A stretch of 64,000 bases of DNA from NCBI RefSeq assembly GCF_014838715.1, contig NZ_CP061947.1, positions 5,260,001 to 5,324,000 on the forward strand. Direction: 5' to 3'. This stretch comes from Algoriphagus sp. Y33 (lineage in GTDB: Bacteria > Bacteroidota > Bacteroidia > Cytophagales > Cyclobacteriaceae). How positions within the stretch are numbered: the stretch's first letter is position 1; every line of letters begins with the position of its first letter. Under the pieces are notes generated by a model. The model saw only the letters and a list, made by a program, of their open reading frames with translations, was not told where the DNA came from and did no database searches. The position numbers and the translations under genes are program-made. Shown in pieces: positions 1-8,496 of this stretch.

Positions 1-476
1 GCGATTATTTCAACCGAAATTCTCCGGTGGCAGGATTGATTATCAACCAATACGAGATGAATGTAGACCGTAAAGACTCGCTTTTATTAGCGGATCTTAG
101 CTATGACGGGTTTATTCAGAAATTTGTACAACATACTGCTAAGCGAATGATTCTAAAGCCCTTCCTTGGAAAGGTGACAGATGAAATGCTAGTCAATAAC
201 TCTCTCAGTCAGATTGATGAATATGTCATCGAACTTCCTGAGGTGATGGATGCAGAGAATTTATCAGAAATTACTATGCTAGAGGAAGAAGGGATTAAGG
301 TGTCTTTGAAAACATCCTTGGAAGGTAGAAATCTTAGCGTGAATAGAGAGATCAATCTTTCAATCAGTGAGGATATCACTGATGAAGATAAAACCCAGTT
401 ACTAAAACGGATTAATGCTATAGGCTCTTCCAGCTTCTATTTTATCAAAGACACATCAGCACTTAGACATGATTAA
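1..476 (+). CDS. C-terminal part of a secreted DUF3857/transglutaminase-like protein (partial)
   Basis: The reading frame is open from base 3, so the gene starts before the window; about 158 C-terminal codons are visible. No catalytic motif can be seen in this portion. The segment is rich in alternating hydrophobic residues, like the C-terminal beta-sandwich of DUF3857 proteins, and the next gene clearly belongs to that family. The stop codon overlaps the start of the next gene by 8 bp, so the two are probably translationally coupled and act together in the periplasm or at the outer membrane. The family assignment rests mainly on the neighbour and is tentative. The GTG at 27 is an internal codon rather than a likely start. 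Confidence 0.5.
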   Translation, partial: DYFNRNSPVAGLIINQYEMNVDRKDSLLLADLSYDGFIQKFVQHTAKRMILKPFLGKVTDEMLVNNSLSQIDEYVIELPEVMDAENLSEITMLEEEGIKVSLKTSLEGRNLSVNREINLSISEDITDEDKTQLLKRINAIGSSSFYFIKDTSALRHD

Positions 477-2394
477 AGCTATATTGACCTTTACTTTTTT
501 ACTCTTTGCCTCACTTGTTTTTTCTCAATCCCACAAACTGGGAGATTTTGAGGAAAATGAAATTTCCATGTCAAAGGTGCCCTATGAGCCGGATGCTCCT
601 GCTGTGATATTAGTATCTCAAGGCAATTCCAGATTCTTATCCGGATTACTGGAGACTACCTATTTTGTTCGCTTGAAAATACTTTCTGAAGCAGGCAAGG
701 AGTTTGCTGATATTCGGGTTCGGTATTTCAAGGGAGATGACAATATTGAAAGTATTAATGGGGTAAAGGCGCAAACTACTAATTTCATCAACGGAAAAGC
801 CGAAACCACCAAGGTGTCAAAGGAGGGGATTTTTGATGTGGATATTAATGATGGCTACAAAGAGATGAGAATTTCTTTTCCAAATGTACAAGTAGGATCC
901 ATCATCGAATACCAGTACAAAAAGACGGATAAAAATCTCACATTTATTGATGGATGGACATTCCAAAACAAATTGCCCACACTTTTTAGCAAGTATGAAA
1001 TCAATATGATTCCGTCTTTGGAATACAAGACAATAGGACAAGGACAGAATTACTCTACTAAATCAGAAAAGACAAATGACTACAATAATTATAGTTGGAT
1101 AATTCGGGATTTGCGTTCCCTCAAGGAGGAACCCTATATGAAAAATTATCGCGACTACATTGATCGGATAGAGTTTCAATTGGCACGATACCAAGGTTCT
1201 TCTACTTATGGAACGGTATGGAAGGACGTATTGAATACTTGGGAAGTACTCGGCAATGATGTGATCTCCATTTACACTCAAAAGGGATATTATAGAAGTA
1301 ACCCGATTGAGAAAGAATTTCTGGATGTTGATTTGAAAGGACAAACACAGTTGGAGACCGCACAAAAAGCGTATTATTATTTGCGAGATAACTTTAGGAT
1401 TGAAGGGGAGGATTGGATTTATCCTGAGCAGAACCTTAACCAGCTACTGAAAACTAAGGTGGGCAGTCCTGCTGAGCTTATGCTGACTCTTATGGGGGTA
1501 CTAAAGTCCGTAGGGATCATTTGTGAACCTGTTTTGATTGGTAGTAAAGGTTATGGACGCAGCGATTTGGTTCCTTTTCCATTTCTTAACCAATTTGATG
1601 AAATACTATTGCTCACGGAACTGGATGGAGAGTCTCAATTTCTGGACTTGTCTCAATCAAATGCACCTTTTGGTTACTTGGATCTTGACAAGCATGTGGC
1701 TGCAGGACTGAATCTGAAGAAGGATAAAAGTAAGCTTGTACCTATTGATATTCAGCATAATTCCAACTCAATTTACTTTGGGCAGGTCAAAATGAATGAA
1801 GCGGGTGAATTGGTGATGGAGAGTTCTCACAGAAATTATCACTACAGAGGTCTCGGAATGGCTCAGCAGATTGAGGGAATACAAAAAAGAAATGAAACCC
1901 TTGATAAGCTGTTTGATGAAGAAGAGGACGTGAAATTCGAGAATTTTAAGGTTGATAATTTCCTGATCGAAAAGGATTTTGTCACGTTAAGTTTTGAAAT
2001 GAAATTCCCTGAAATCATTGACCAAGACATGATTCTTTTTAGTCCACTTAAATTTTCATCTTTCTCCGAGAATCCCTTTACCCAAGAATACCGAATGTTT
2101 CCTGTAGATTTTGGATATGCATTTTCAGAGACATATAATACCGTGGTGACGGTTCCGGAAGGATATGAAATAGATGACTATCCCTTGGAAGCGGGCTATA
2201 CGATAAATGGGGGATATGTTGTATTCGTATACTCACCTACATTGATCAACGATAACCTTAAAATCTCAGCTAAGCTAAAGGTGAATACCCCTCTCATTCC
2301 AGCCAGTGAATATGAAAATCTCAAGTATTTTATGGAAAGCGTGGCATCGAAACTTTCCGAACCTGTAATCTTAAAAAAGAAGCTTACCCTATGA
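469..2394 (+). CDS. exported DUF3857 protein with degenerate transglutaminase-like domain
   Basis: This 641-residue protein has a Sec signal peptide (hydrophobic residues 2-19, cleavage near SQSHK). The N-terminal half (about 25-270) has the pattern of DUF3857, a beta-rich domain found in exported Bacteroidota proteins. A transglutaminase-like region follows around 290-400. In relatives the catalytic cysteine lies in a G-N-C-A-E type motif; here the equivalent reads GSPAEL near residue 332, so the cysteine position appears to be proline (P334), and the usual FNH segment reads FDE. The protein is therefore probably a non-catalytic binding version, which is inference. The start codon overlaps the preceding gene, which suggests a two-gene operon. 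Its function is unknown. Confidence 0.75.
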   Translation: MIKAILTFTFLLFASLVFSQSHKLGDFEENEISMSKVPYEPDAPAVILVSQGNSRFLSGLLETTYFVRLKILSEAGKEFADIRVRYFKGDDNIESINGVKAQTTNFINGKAETTKVSKEGIFDVDINDGYKEMRISFPNVQVGSIIEYQYKKTDKNLTFIDGWTFQNKLPTLFSKYEINMIPSLEYKTIGQGQNYSTKSEKTNDYNNYSWIIRDLRSLKEEPYMKNYRDYIDRIEFQLARYQGSSTYGTVWKDVLNTWEVLGNDVISIYTQKGYYRSNPIEKEFLDVDLKGQTQLETAQKAYYYLRDNFRIEGEDWIYPEQNLNQLLKTKVGSPAELMLTLMGVLKSVGIICEPVLIGSKGYGRSDLVPFPFLNQFDEILLLTELDGESQFLDLSQSNAPFGYLDLDKHVAAGLNLKKDKSKLVPIDIQHNSNSIYFGQVKMNEAGELVMESSHRNYHYRGLGMAQQIEGIQKRNETLDKLFDEEEDVKFENFKVDNFLIEKDFVTLSFEMKFPEIIDQDMILFSPLKFSSFSENPFTQEYRMFPVDFGYAFSETYNTVVTVPEGYEIDDYPLEAGYTINGGYVVFVYSPTLINDNLKISAKLKVNTPLIPASEYENLKYFMESVASKLSEPVILKKKLTL

Positions 2395-2730
2395 TAAAGG
2401 ATCGTTTCTGGATAATCAATTATTTCTTAATTTATACAGCAAATTTCAGCGCAAATGAAATAGCTCGCCTGATGAAAGGCATGTAGTAGACGCAGACAAT
2501 TTGTCCCGAACTTGCTTCCGGAGAGGGATGATTATGAGTACCGTGGGATTCCATAGTTTGCTCTGACTAATCGGAGTTGCCTTTTAAAGAAAAATATAAA
2601 CACATGAAAATATCTTCATTTGGACTAATGAAATTGTCGTGACCATAGAGAATTACAGTTGTGTATTGGCAGAAAAAGGCAGTGACCCCTGATGTCATTA
2701 CAGGGAAGCAGTACAGAACACTAAACTAAT
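2395..2730. other. 336-bp intergenic region with no recognised feature
   Basis: The stretch has no convincing ORF, RNA gene or strong hairpin. It must hold the promoter of the transglycosylase gene that follows, but I cannot point to a clear Bacteroidota-type -33/-7 pair. Confidence 0.5.
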
Positions 2731-3426
2731 ATGAAGGTTGTAAAGAGGCTTTGGCGTTTGATTTGGAAGACTACCCTATGGTTTTTGATTATTTCTGTGG
2801 GTTTGACAGTGATTTATCGTTTTGTGCCGGTGCCTATCACTCCACTGATGGTGATTAGGGTCTTTGAGCAGACATTTGATCCGGACAAAGAAGTTCGGTT
2901 GCGCAAAGATTGGGTCTCATTAAGAGCGATTTCGAAGAATGCCCCACAGGCTGTTTATGCCGCTGAGGATCAGAAATTCCTTGCGCATCGTGGGTTTGAT
3001 TTTGAATCCATGGAGAAGGCCTGGGAGAATAATAAGAAGGGCAAACGCGTGAAGGGTGCTAGTACTATTACGCAACAGACTGTAAAGAATGTGTTTTTGT
3101 GGCCATCGCGGAGCTATTTAAGAAAGGGGCTTGAAGCATATTTTACTGTTTTGGTTGAATTAATCTGGTCCAAAGAGCGCATTATGGAAGTGTATCTGAA
3201 TGTGATAGAAATGGGAGATGGAATCTATGGGATTGAAGCGGCTTCTCAGATATATTTTAATAAACCTGCCTCCAAGCTTAATCGTGATCAGGCTGCGTTA
3301 ATCGCAGCGGTTCTTCCCAATCCACGACGGTGGTCACCCGCGAAGCCCACCTCTTATATAATTGGTCGCCAAGGCTGGATTCTCCGACAAATGAACAACC
3401 TGTCCCCGATCGGAATGGGGATTTAG
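2731..3426 (+). CDS. mtgA: monofunctional biosynthetic peptidoglycan transglycosylase
   Basis: This 231-residue GT51 enzyme polymerises lipid II into glycan strands at the outer face of the inner membrane. One N-terminal membrane anchor (about residues 12-30) precedes the GT51 domain. The first catalytic glutamate is E79 in the AAEDQKFLAHRGFD motif. The other family signatures follow: KGASTITQQ (donor-site motif), an EAYFTVLVELIWSKERIMEVYLN-like stretch containing the second conserved glutamate, and the GIEAASQIYF and LNRDQAALIAAVLPNP motifs. No penicillin-binding transpeptidase domain follows, and the length fits MtgA rather than a class A PBP. It stands alone between two intergenic gaps and is probably monocistronic. 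Confidence 0.93.
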   Translation: MKVVKRLWRLIWKTTLWFLIISVGLTVIYRFVPVPITPLMVIRVFEQTFDPDKEVRLRKDWVSLRAISKNAPQAVYAAEDQKFLAHRGFDFESMEKAWENNKKGKRVKGASTITQQTVKNVFLWPSRSYLRKGLEAYFTVLVELIWSKERIMEVYLNVIEMGDGIYGIEAASQIYFNKPASKLNRDQAALIAAVLPNPRRWSPAKPTSYIIGRQGWILRQMNNLSPIGMGI

Positions 3427-3865
3427 ATCTTGTATTTGCACTGTTAAAATTGGATTTTTCTGTGCTATAATAGAGGCATGACTATCTAGACTGTTTTCTA
3501 AGCTAATAGTTTCAATAACCGATAACAAAAAATGAGAAGGTTCAGAATATTCTTCTAGAACTGATCAATTTCGGGCAATTTAAATTCTTGCTTCATGCGT
3601 GCAAATACTTCGGGGGAAAATGGGGAAACCGTCTTTTAAAGGCTCTATCCACGGTTTAAAATATGCAAGCGTTATTTATCCACATTTTCGATAATTTATC
3701 CACACTTATTAACATTTATTATCTAATCATCAGATAATCAGAGTTTTGTATGTCTTTTTTTAAAGGTAATTTTGTGGATAAAGAAGCCTAACTTAAAAAA
3801 TGGTGTAAAAATGACTGTGCAAAAAAGTGGATAAACCCTGATTCCAAATATTATTCTTAAACCGG
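3427..3865. other. 439-bp AT-rich intergenic region carrying the DnaA-box cluster
   Basis: The region lies between the ends of two convergent genes, so it needs no promoter for either. Its right half is very AT-rich and contains the DnaA-box cluster listed separately, plus an inverted repeat (7-bp arms, 3718-3724 and 3732-3738). No protein or RNA gene was recognised. A non-coding region this long and AT-rich between convergent genes is unusual for this gene-dense window. Confidence 0.6.
3676..3834. other. DnaA-box cluster, candidate replication origin
   Basis: Two perfect TTATCCACA boxes on the plus strand (3676-3684, 3696-3704, 20 bp apart) face a perfect box on the minus strand (3773-3781) and a fourth with one mismatch (3826-3834, TTATCCACT on the minus strand). 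The space between the opposed pairs is strongly AT-rich and could act as an unwinding element. A weaker two-mismatch site lies at 3645-3653. Clustered consensus boxes in AT-rich non-coding DNA are the hallmark of bacterial oriC. No dnaA, dnaN or parAB gene is in the window, but dnaA is often unlinked from oriC in Bacteroidota. A DnaA-titration or regulatory site is the alternative. Confidence 0.5.
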
Positions 3866-5644
3866 TTAATCTTGCTTTTGTTTGATCAGCCGTTTGCGAT
3901 ATGCATTGAAGATTCTGGACTTTGAAACAAAGCCCAAATATTTACCCTCCTCGATTACAGGGAGATTCCAAGCACCGGAAAGCTCAAACTTTTCCATCGC
4001 TTTTTGCATATTCTCAGTAGCCAATAGGATTTCCGGAGGGCTATGCATGAGTTCCCGTATCAGGATCTTTTCCTGCTTTTCCCTGTCAAACATAATGTCT
4101 CTGATATCATCCAGAGTTACTATGCCCCGCAGAGCCTTGTGCTCATCTACTACCGGGAAAATATTTCTCTTAGAGATTTTTACCAAGCCGATCAAATCTT
4201 TCAATTTGGCATCAGGATGGATTGGCAGCAAGTCTCTTTCGATCACATGGGTAATAGTAATGAGTTCCAATAATTCCTGGTCTTTGGACTCTGGCAGATG
4301 TCTTCCTTTTTCCTTCAACTGTATCATGTAAATGCTGTCTTTTTGATAGGCAGTTTTAGTCACATAAGCGATTGCGGATACAAACATCAAGGGAACGAAT
4401 AACTCATAACCACCTGTGATTTCTGCTATTAGAAATATGGCTGACAGGGGTGCATGCTGGGTACCGGCCATCACACCGCACATGGCAACTAGGGTAAAAT
4501 GAGCCAAGGGAAGAGGAATCGTAAAGTAAAAAAGGTTGCTTGAGTAGGCAAAAAGAAACCCCAATATGCCTCCTACATAAAGGGAGGGGGCAAAAATACC
4601 GCCGCTGCCTCCTGCGCTGAGAGTTACCGCAGCAGCAACGGGCTTCACCAGTATAATAAATGCAAGGAAAATAATGATCAAATAAGGGTTCTCAATGATG
4701 GAGAAAAAAGGGCTTTTTTCAAGCAATTGACTTGAGTTTCCTTCTATTAGTGTGTTAAGCGTATCATAGCCTTCGCCATAAATTGGCGGCAGAAAAAATA
4801 CCATTATTCCGAGTATAGCCCCTCCGTAAAGTATCCGCAATGCCTGGCTGTCAAGTCCTTCTATAAGAGATTCTGTCTTCCTTACTGCTTGGCTGAAATA
4901 CAGGGAAACTAATCCGCATACAATTCCCAAGAGCAGGTAATAGGGCATATGAGAAGCTTGGAAACTCTCTGTCAATTTGAAATTGAACACGGAGTCTTTT
5001 CCGATAAGAACCATGGACGTAAGGGAACCCGTGACAGAGGCGATTAGTAGCGGGATGAAGCTTGCCGTGCTTATTTCCATCAGAATCACCTCTATGGCGA
5101 AAATCACTCCGCCGATAGGTGCTCCGAAAATAGAAGAAATGGCCGCTGCAGCACCGCAGCCAATCAATAGTGTACGTTTTTTCGCATTGAGGTGCACCAG
5201 AGAGCCCACGTTGGAGCCTATAGCTGAACCGGTTACGAGCATGGGTGCTTCAAGGCCTACTGATCCTCCAAAACCTACTGTTATGGCTGAAGTAAAAACA
5301 CGGCTATACGTCTTTACTCTTGTGATGATACTCTGTTTTTTTGAAATAGTAAACAGGATATCAGGAATCCCATGTCCGCCTGCGTCTTTGAAAATATATC
5401 TGCCAATCAGATATGCTGCTGAAATGCCAATAAGAGGATATATGATGTAGAGAAAATTTGCGTACTCTTTATAAAATCCCTCCGTAAGAAAATGTTGGAT
5501 TGAGTGTACACCCTGTTTTAGAATCACAGCTGCAAGACCGGAAAGAATTCCGATTATCCCACTGAGAATTAGGATAAAAGTTTGGTTGCTCATATGCCTG
5601 AGCCTCCATATCAAAAGCCTGGTGATAAAGTCTGTTTTGGCCAA
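3866..5644 (-). CDS. ClC-family chloride transporter with C-terminal CBS domain pair
   Basis: This 592-residue integral membrane protein has about 10-12 hydrophobic helices in residues 1-430. Three selectivity-filter segments are present: GGHGIPDIL (GSGIP-type), GGSVGLEAPM carrying the external gating glutamate, and GGSGGIFAPSL. The IFAIEVILMEI segment keeps a glutamate at the position of the internal proton glutamate of E. coli ClC, so it is more likely a chloride/proton exchanger than a channel. Two CBS motifs (roughly 455-585) form a cytoplasmic regulatory module. It is transcribed alone and converges on the mtgA unit. Its likely role is chloride homeostasis or acid response. Confidence 0.93.
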   Translation of the reverse strand: MAKTDFITRLLIWRLRHMSNQTFILILSGIIGILSGLAAVILKQGVHSIQHFLTEGFYKEYANFLYIIYPLIGISAAYLIGRYIFKDAGGHGIPDILFTISKKQSIITRVKTYSRVFTSAITVGFGGSVGLEAPMLVTGSAIGSNVGSLVHLNAKKRTLLIGCGAAAAISSIFGAPIGGVIFAIEVILMEISTASFIPLLIASVTGSLTSMVLIGKDSVFNFKLTESFQASHMPYYLLLGIVCGLVSLYFSQAVRKTESLIEGLDSQALRILYGGAILGIMVFFLPPIYGEGYDTLNTLIEGNSSQLLEKSPFFSIIENPYLIIIFLAFIILVKPVAAAVTLSAGGSGGIFAPSLYVGGILGFLFAYSSNLFYFTIPLPLAHFTLVAMCGVMAGTQHAPLSAIFLIAEITGGYELFVPLMFVSAIAYVTKTAYQKDSIYMIQLKEKGRHLPESKDQELLELITITHVIERDLLPIHPDAKLKDLIGLVKISKRNIFPVVDEHKALRGIVTLDDIRDIMFDREKQEKILIRELMHSPPEILLATENMQKAMEKFELSGAWNLPVIEEGKYLGFVSKSRIFNAYRKRLIKQKQD

Positions 5645-5712
5645 AATTTCGCGCTAGTAGCGTATTTTAAAGTCTAATGTAAACAAGGTACTATTTGTAA
5701 GAGGAACAAAAA

Positions 5713-6642
5713 CTACTCTTTGGGCAATTCTGTATCAAGTGCTAAGGTACATTTCAAGATAAGATTGACCGCATCGATGTAAAATTGCTGATCAATATTT
5801 TCGAATGAATCACTCGGCTTATGATAGTCGTCATGATCTTCTACTCCAAAGTAGATGTGCGGGACATTGGCATTGAAGAAGGGGCCATGATCTGAAGATT
5901 GTGTCCAGTTATCAGACCCTGTGTTTGGTTTATCATGCCCAAAAAGCAATCTAGGAGTAGATCCTGAGGTTGCACTTTCTAGGATTGTCCTTAAACTTGG
6001 ATTGTAATACGTGCCAGAGGCATATAGCTCTCCTTTTTCATTTCTTGAGATCATATCCATATTGATATTCAAGACAATTTGATCCATAGGGAATGGAAAG
6101 TCCTTTACTAATGCCTTTGCACCTTGGAGACCCATTTCCTCACCGTCCAATGCTGCAAAAAGCATAGCGTGCTCAGGTCTATTTTCTTTGAAGTATTTTG
6201 CTAATTCTATCAGAGCCGCGGTTCCTGATGCATTGTCATCCGCACCGTTATAGATAGAATCTCCTTCACTATTTGGCTTGCCTATGCCTACGTGATCATA
6301 ATGCGCAGTGATTACAATTAGTTTTTTAGAAGAATTGCCTGCAACAAATCCGATAATGTTCACCGCATTTTCATAGGTCTTTTTTTCCCGTTTATTGCCG
6401 AAAGAGAATTTCTGTTGATAATCAGCGTAGTGGGTTTCAAGCCCTATATTTTTGAACTGATCCAGGATAAAATCCCGGGCCTTAGAGTTACCTTCACTTC
6501 CTGTTTTTCTACCTTTTAACCCATCTGTGGACAAAAACTTTATGTTTTCGATCAGGCTTTTATCATCGATACTTTGCCCGTTTGCTTGGAATAATACCAA
6601 AAATAACAAACAACTTAAGATGTTTTTGATTGTGAGTTGCAT
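5713..6642 (-). CDS. secreted M28-family zinc metallopeptidase
   Basis: This 309-residue protein has a signal peptide (hydrophobic residues 3-20, cleavage after the ANG region). The co-catalytic zinc ligands of family M28 are in order: ITAHYDHVG (His), NGADDNASGTAALIELA (bridging Asp), DGEEMGLQGA (general base Glu plus Glu ligand), NINMDMISR (Asp), and a late His in VPHIYFGVEDHDDYHKPSD. It should be an aminopeptidase acting in the periplasm or at the cell surface, and the length matches single-domain relatives. The substrate cannot be told from sequence. It diverges from the hypothetical gene at 6712, with about 70 bp between them for two promoters. Confidence 0.92.
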   Translation of the reverse strand: MQLTIKNILSCLLFLVLFQANGQSIDDKSLIENIKFLSTDGLKGRKTGSEGNSKARDFILDQFKNIGLETHYADYQQKFSFGNKREKKTYENAVNIIGFVAGNSSKKLIVITAHYDHVGIGKPNSEGDSIYNGADDNASGTAALIELAKYFKENRPEHAMLFAALDGEEMGLQGAKALVKDFPFPMDQIVLNINMDMISRNEKGELYASGTYYNPSLRTILESATSGSTPRLLFGHDKPNTGSDNWTQSSDHGPFFNANVPHIYFGVEDHDDYHKPSDSFENIDQQFYIDAVNLILKCTLALDTELPKE

Positions 6643-6711
6643 CAGGGAAAGTATTTTGCGTTATGTATATTGGTAAAATTAATAAGCTTAGTGGATCACA
6701 CCTCTGAATTC

Positions 6712-7698
6712 ATGAAATATATTAACCTACTTATTTTTATTCTTTTCCTAAATCTCCGCCTTGTTTTAGCCCAAGAAGGTCTGCCCCAATCTTTTTTTGA
6801 TGGGAAATCTGTAGTGTTAGTATCAGCCGACCCGGGAGCCAGACCCTTGATGACTTGGAAAGAAGTAGCTGATAGTGTTCATAATTCGCTGGTACAAGCA
6901 GGAGGAGATCCGGTTGCATATTTTGAATTGGAGAAAGTGTCACTGTCTGAAGCTGTTCAGCTTGACTACGCCAAATCTTTTCAGCAGCGCCTTGTGAAAA
7001 ATATTGTTCTGGTCACGCGGCAGAAAAATCAAATGAGCATTCACGTTTCTGTTTTTTCCGGAGATGGGAAAATTATTCCCTCCACAGCTCTATTTGGAGT
7101 GACTTCTGAAAATATCGGAGCTACTACCAGTAGCTTTGAAAGTGTTGGTGAGAATCAGCCTTCTCATAATCTTCTTGTGTTAGATGTGCCGGAATATTTA
7201 GCGATTAGTGCAACGGAATCATCATCCAGTCAGAAATTTTTAACTAAAAACCCTCTTAATCTTGATGTTTTCAAGTTGGGCATTGCTATAGAAGGCTCCT
7301 CTGCAGAGACAGGGTTATTGAGCTATTTTAGGTACGATATGTATGGAAAGTCCCAGGCAGCGATTTTAGCGGATCAGGCAACCCAGAAAACAGGAATTGA
7401 GCAGATTCTGAAGCAAGAATATCCTTATCAGATAGAGTGGCTTACAGAAGCGAAATCAGAGCAGGAATTGATTCGTGATAAAGTACAATTCCTATTGGTT
7501 AAAGTGGAGGGTAGAGAAGCGGATTTGATGAGGAGTATGGGGTTAGAACTCACCCCGGACGCTTCAACTTCTGAGATTGTAGTGAAGTACTACATCAAAT
7601 TATTAGTTCGTGATGAACTTTACATAGGCCCAGAATGGGATGCAGATCCAGATTGGAGAGTTGCTCTGACAAATTTTCTGAGGAACTTAAAAAAATAG
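6712..7698 (+). CDS. exported protein of unknown function
   Basis: I do not recognise this family. The best start is the ATG at 6712, giving 328 residues that open with a signal peptide (MKYINLLIFILFLNLRLVLA, cleaved before QEGLPQ). An upstream in-frame ATG at 6637 would overlap the divergent M28 gene and bury the signal peptide, so I rejected it. The N-terminus contains SVVLVSADPGARPLMTWKEVADSVH, suggesting an alpha/beta fold, but no catalytic motif is evident. The last 30 residues form a tryptophan-containing segment (GPEWDADPDWRVALTNFLRNL). The stop codon lies inside a strong hairpin at 7695-7720. Confidence 0.7.
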   Translation: MKYINLLIFILFLNLRLVLAQEGLPQSFFDGKSVVLVSADPGARPLMTWKEVADSVHNSLVQAGGDPVAYFELEKVSLSEAVQLDYAKSFQQRLVKNIVLVTRQKNQMSIHVSVFSGDGKIIPSTALFGVTSENIGATTSSFESVGENQPSHNLLVLDVPEYLAISATESSSSQKFLTKNPLNLDVFKLGIAIEGSSAETGLLSYFRYDMYGKSQAAILADQATQKTGIEQILKQEYPYQIEWLTEAKSEQELIRDKVQFLLVKVEGREADLMRSMGLELTPDASTSEIVVKYYIKLLVRDELYIGPEWDADPDWRVALTNFLRNLKK

Positions 7699-7720
7699 AC
7701 CTCTCATTAGAGAGGTCTAT
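7695..7720 (-). terminator. bidirectional intrinsic terminator between convergent genes
   Basis: An 11-bp perfect stem (7695-7705 with 7710-7720) closes a 4-base loop. Read on the minus strand it is followed directly by a run of T, so it is a textbook terminator for the yjjX direction. It may also end transcription of the plus-strand gene whose stop codon lies in the left arm. Confidence 0.85.
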
Positions 7721-7899
7721 AGCTACTTAATGCTAGGGGTGATATAAGCAACTTTTACTTCCATTGATTTTCAAAAGGCGTTTGTAATATTCCGTTTCTT
7801 TTGGATAAATCAAAGTTTTAAATTTCAATTATTCAATAATAATCAAAAATTCTTCGATTAAGAGGAACTTGAACGAAAAAATTATGTAAATCGGTTTCT

Positions 7900-8466
7900 T
7901 TAGAACAGTTCTTTATTTAAAAATGGAATTAACGCTAACACAATTGCTTGATTATAATAGGTTTGTCTAGTAATTGCCCCACGCGTAAGAATTCCCACTG
8001 AACCACCGTTTTGCTTGGAATTTTTTTGAACAAAGAATTTGTCGTCAGCCTCACCAAGCTCCATTCCCGAGTGTATTAGGTCGGCGATCGCTTCAGGAAG
8101 GTAAAATGTGCCGGTTTTTGCTTTACCGTGAAGGCCAGATTTGTGTTCGATGAAGACCCAAGCAAAGGCGTGCATCCCGTGAACATCTTCTCCTATACCC
8201 CCTTCTATTCCTACCCAATAATCAGCTTCTGGAAAAGTCCTTTTGGAATTGATCACCCGGTTTCTGGCACCCAGATAGGTTTCTTCATCACCTTTTGGCT
8301 GATTTGACACTTGCGAAGCAGCATTGATTCCATTTACGATGAATCCTGAGGAAAATGCTTCTGTAAAAGCTGACTCGGTACAGGCTACTTTTACAGGGTT
8401 TTTGCTTCCTACAATTACTAATGGCTTTTCTGAAGCCTGGAAATTTTCTCTTTTTGGGAAATTCAT
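7900..8466 (-). CDS. yjjX: inosine/xanthosine triphosphatase (DUF84, YjjX)
   Basis: This 188-residue cytosolic enzyme is predicted to hydrolyse ITP and XTP, keeping deaminated purines out of nucleic acids. The N-terminal VIVGSKNPVKVACTESAF motif is the DUF84 phosphate-binding signature. SNQPKGDEETYLGARNR, YWVGIEGGIGE and the distal GGSVGILTRGAITRQTYYNQAIVLAL stretch also match the family, and the length is typical (170-190). Its start codon lies only 5 bases beyond the T-run of the yebC terminator, so it has almost no leader of its own: either a promoter inside yebC or terminator read-through must supply its message. No Shine-Dalgarno sequence is seen. Confidence 0.9.
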   Translation of the reverse strand: MNFPKRENFQASEKPLVIVGSKNPVKVACTESAFTEAFSSGFIVNGINAASQVSNQPKGDEETYLGARNRVINSKRTFPEADYWVGIEGGIGEDVHGMHAFAWVFIEHKSGLHGKAKTGTFYLPEAIADLIHSGMELGEADDKFFVQKNSKQNGGSVGILTRGAITRQTYYNQAIVLALIPFLNKELF

Positions 8467-8471
8467 AGAAT

Positions 8472-8496
8472 AAAAAAACCTAGGCAGATGCCTAGG
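8472..8496 (-). terminator. intrinsic terminator overlapping the yebC stop codon
   Basis: An 8-bp GC-rich inverted repeat (8479-8486 with 8489-8496) is followed on the minus strand by seven T. The yebC stop codon (8492-8494) lies within the upstream arm, and the T-run ends 5 bases before the yjjX start codon. Confidence 0.8.

Noticed and set aside
6637..6711. Upstream in-frame start for the exported protein ending at 7698
   Set aside because: It would overlap the divergent peptidase gene and place 25 residues before a clear signal peptide.
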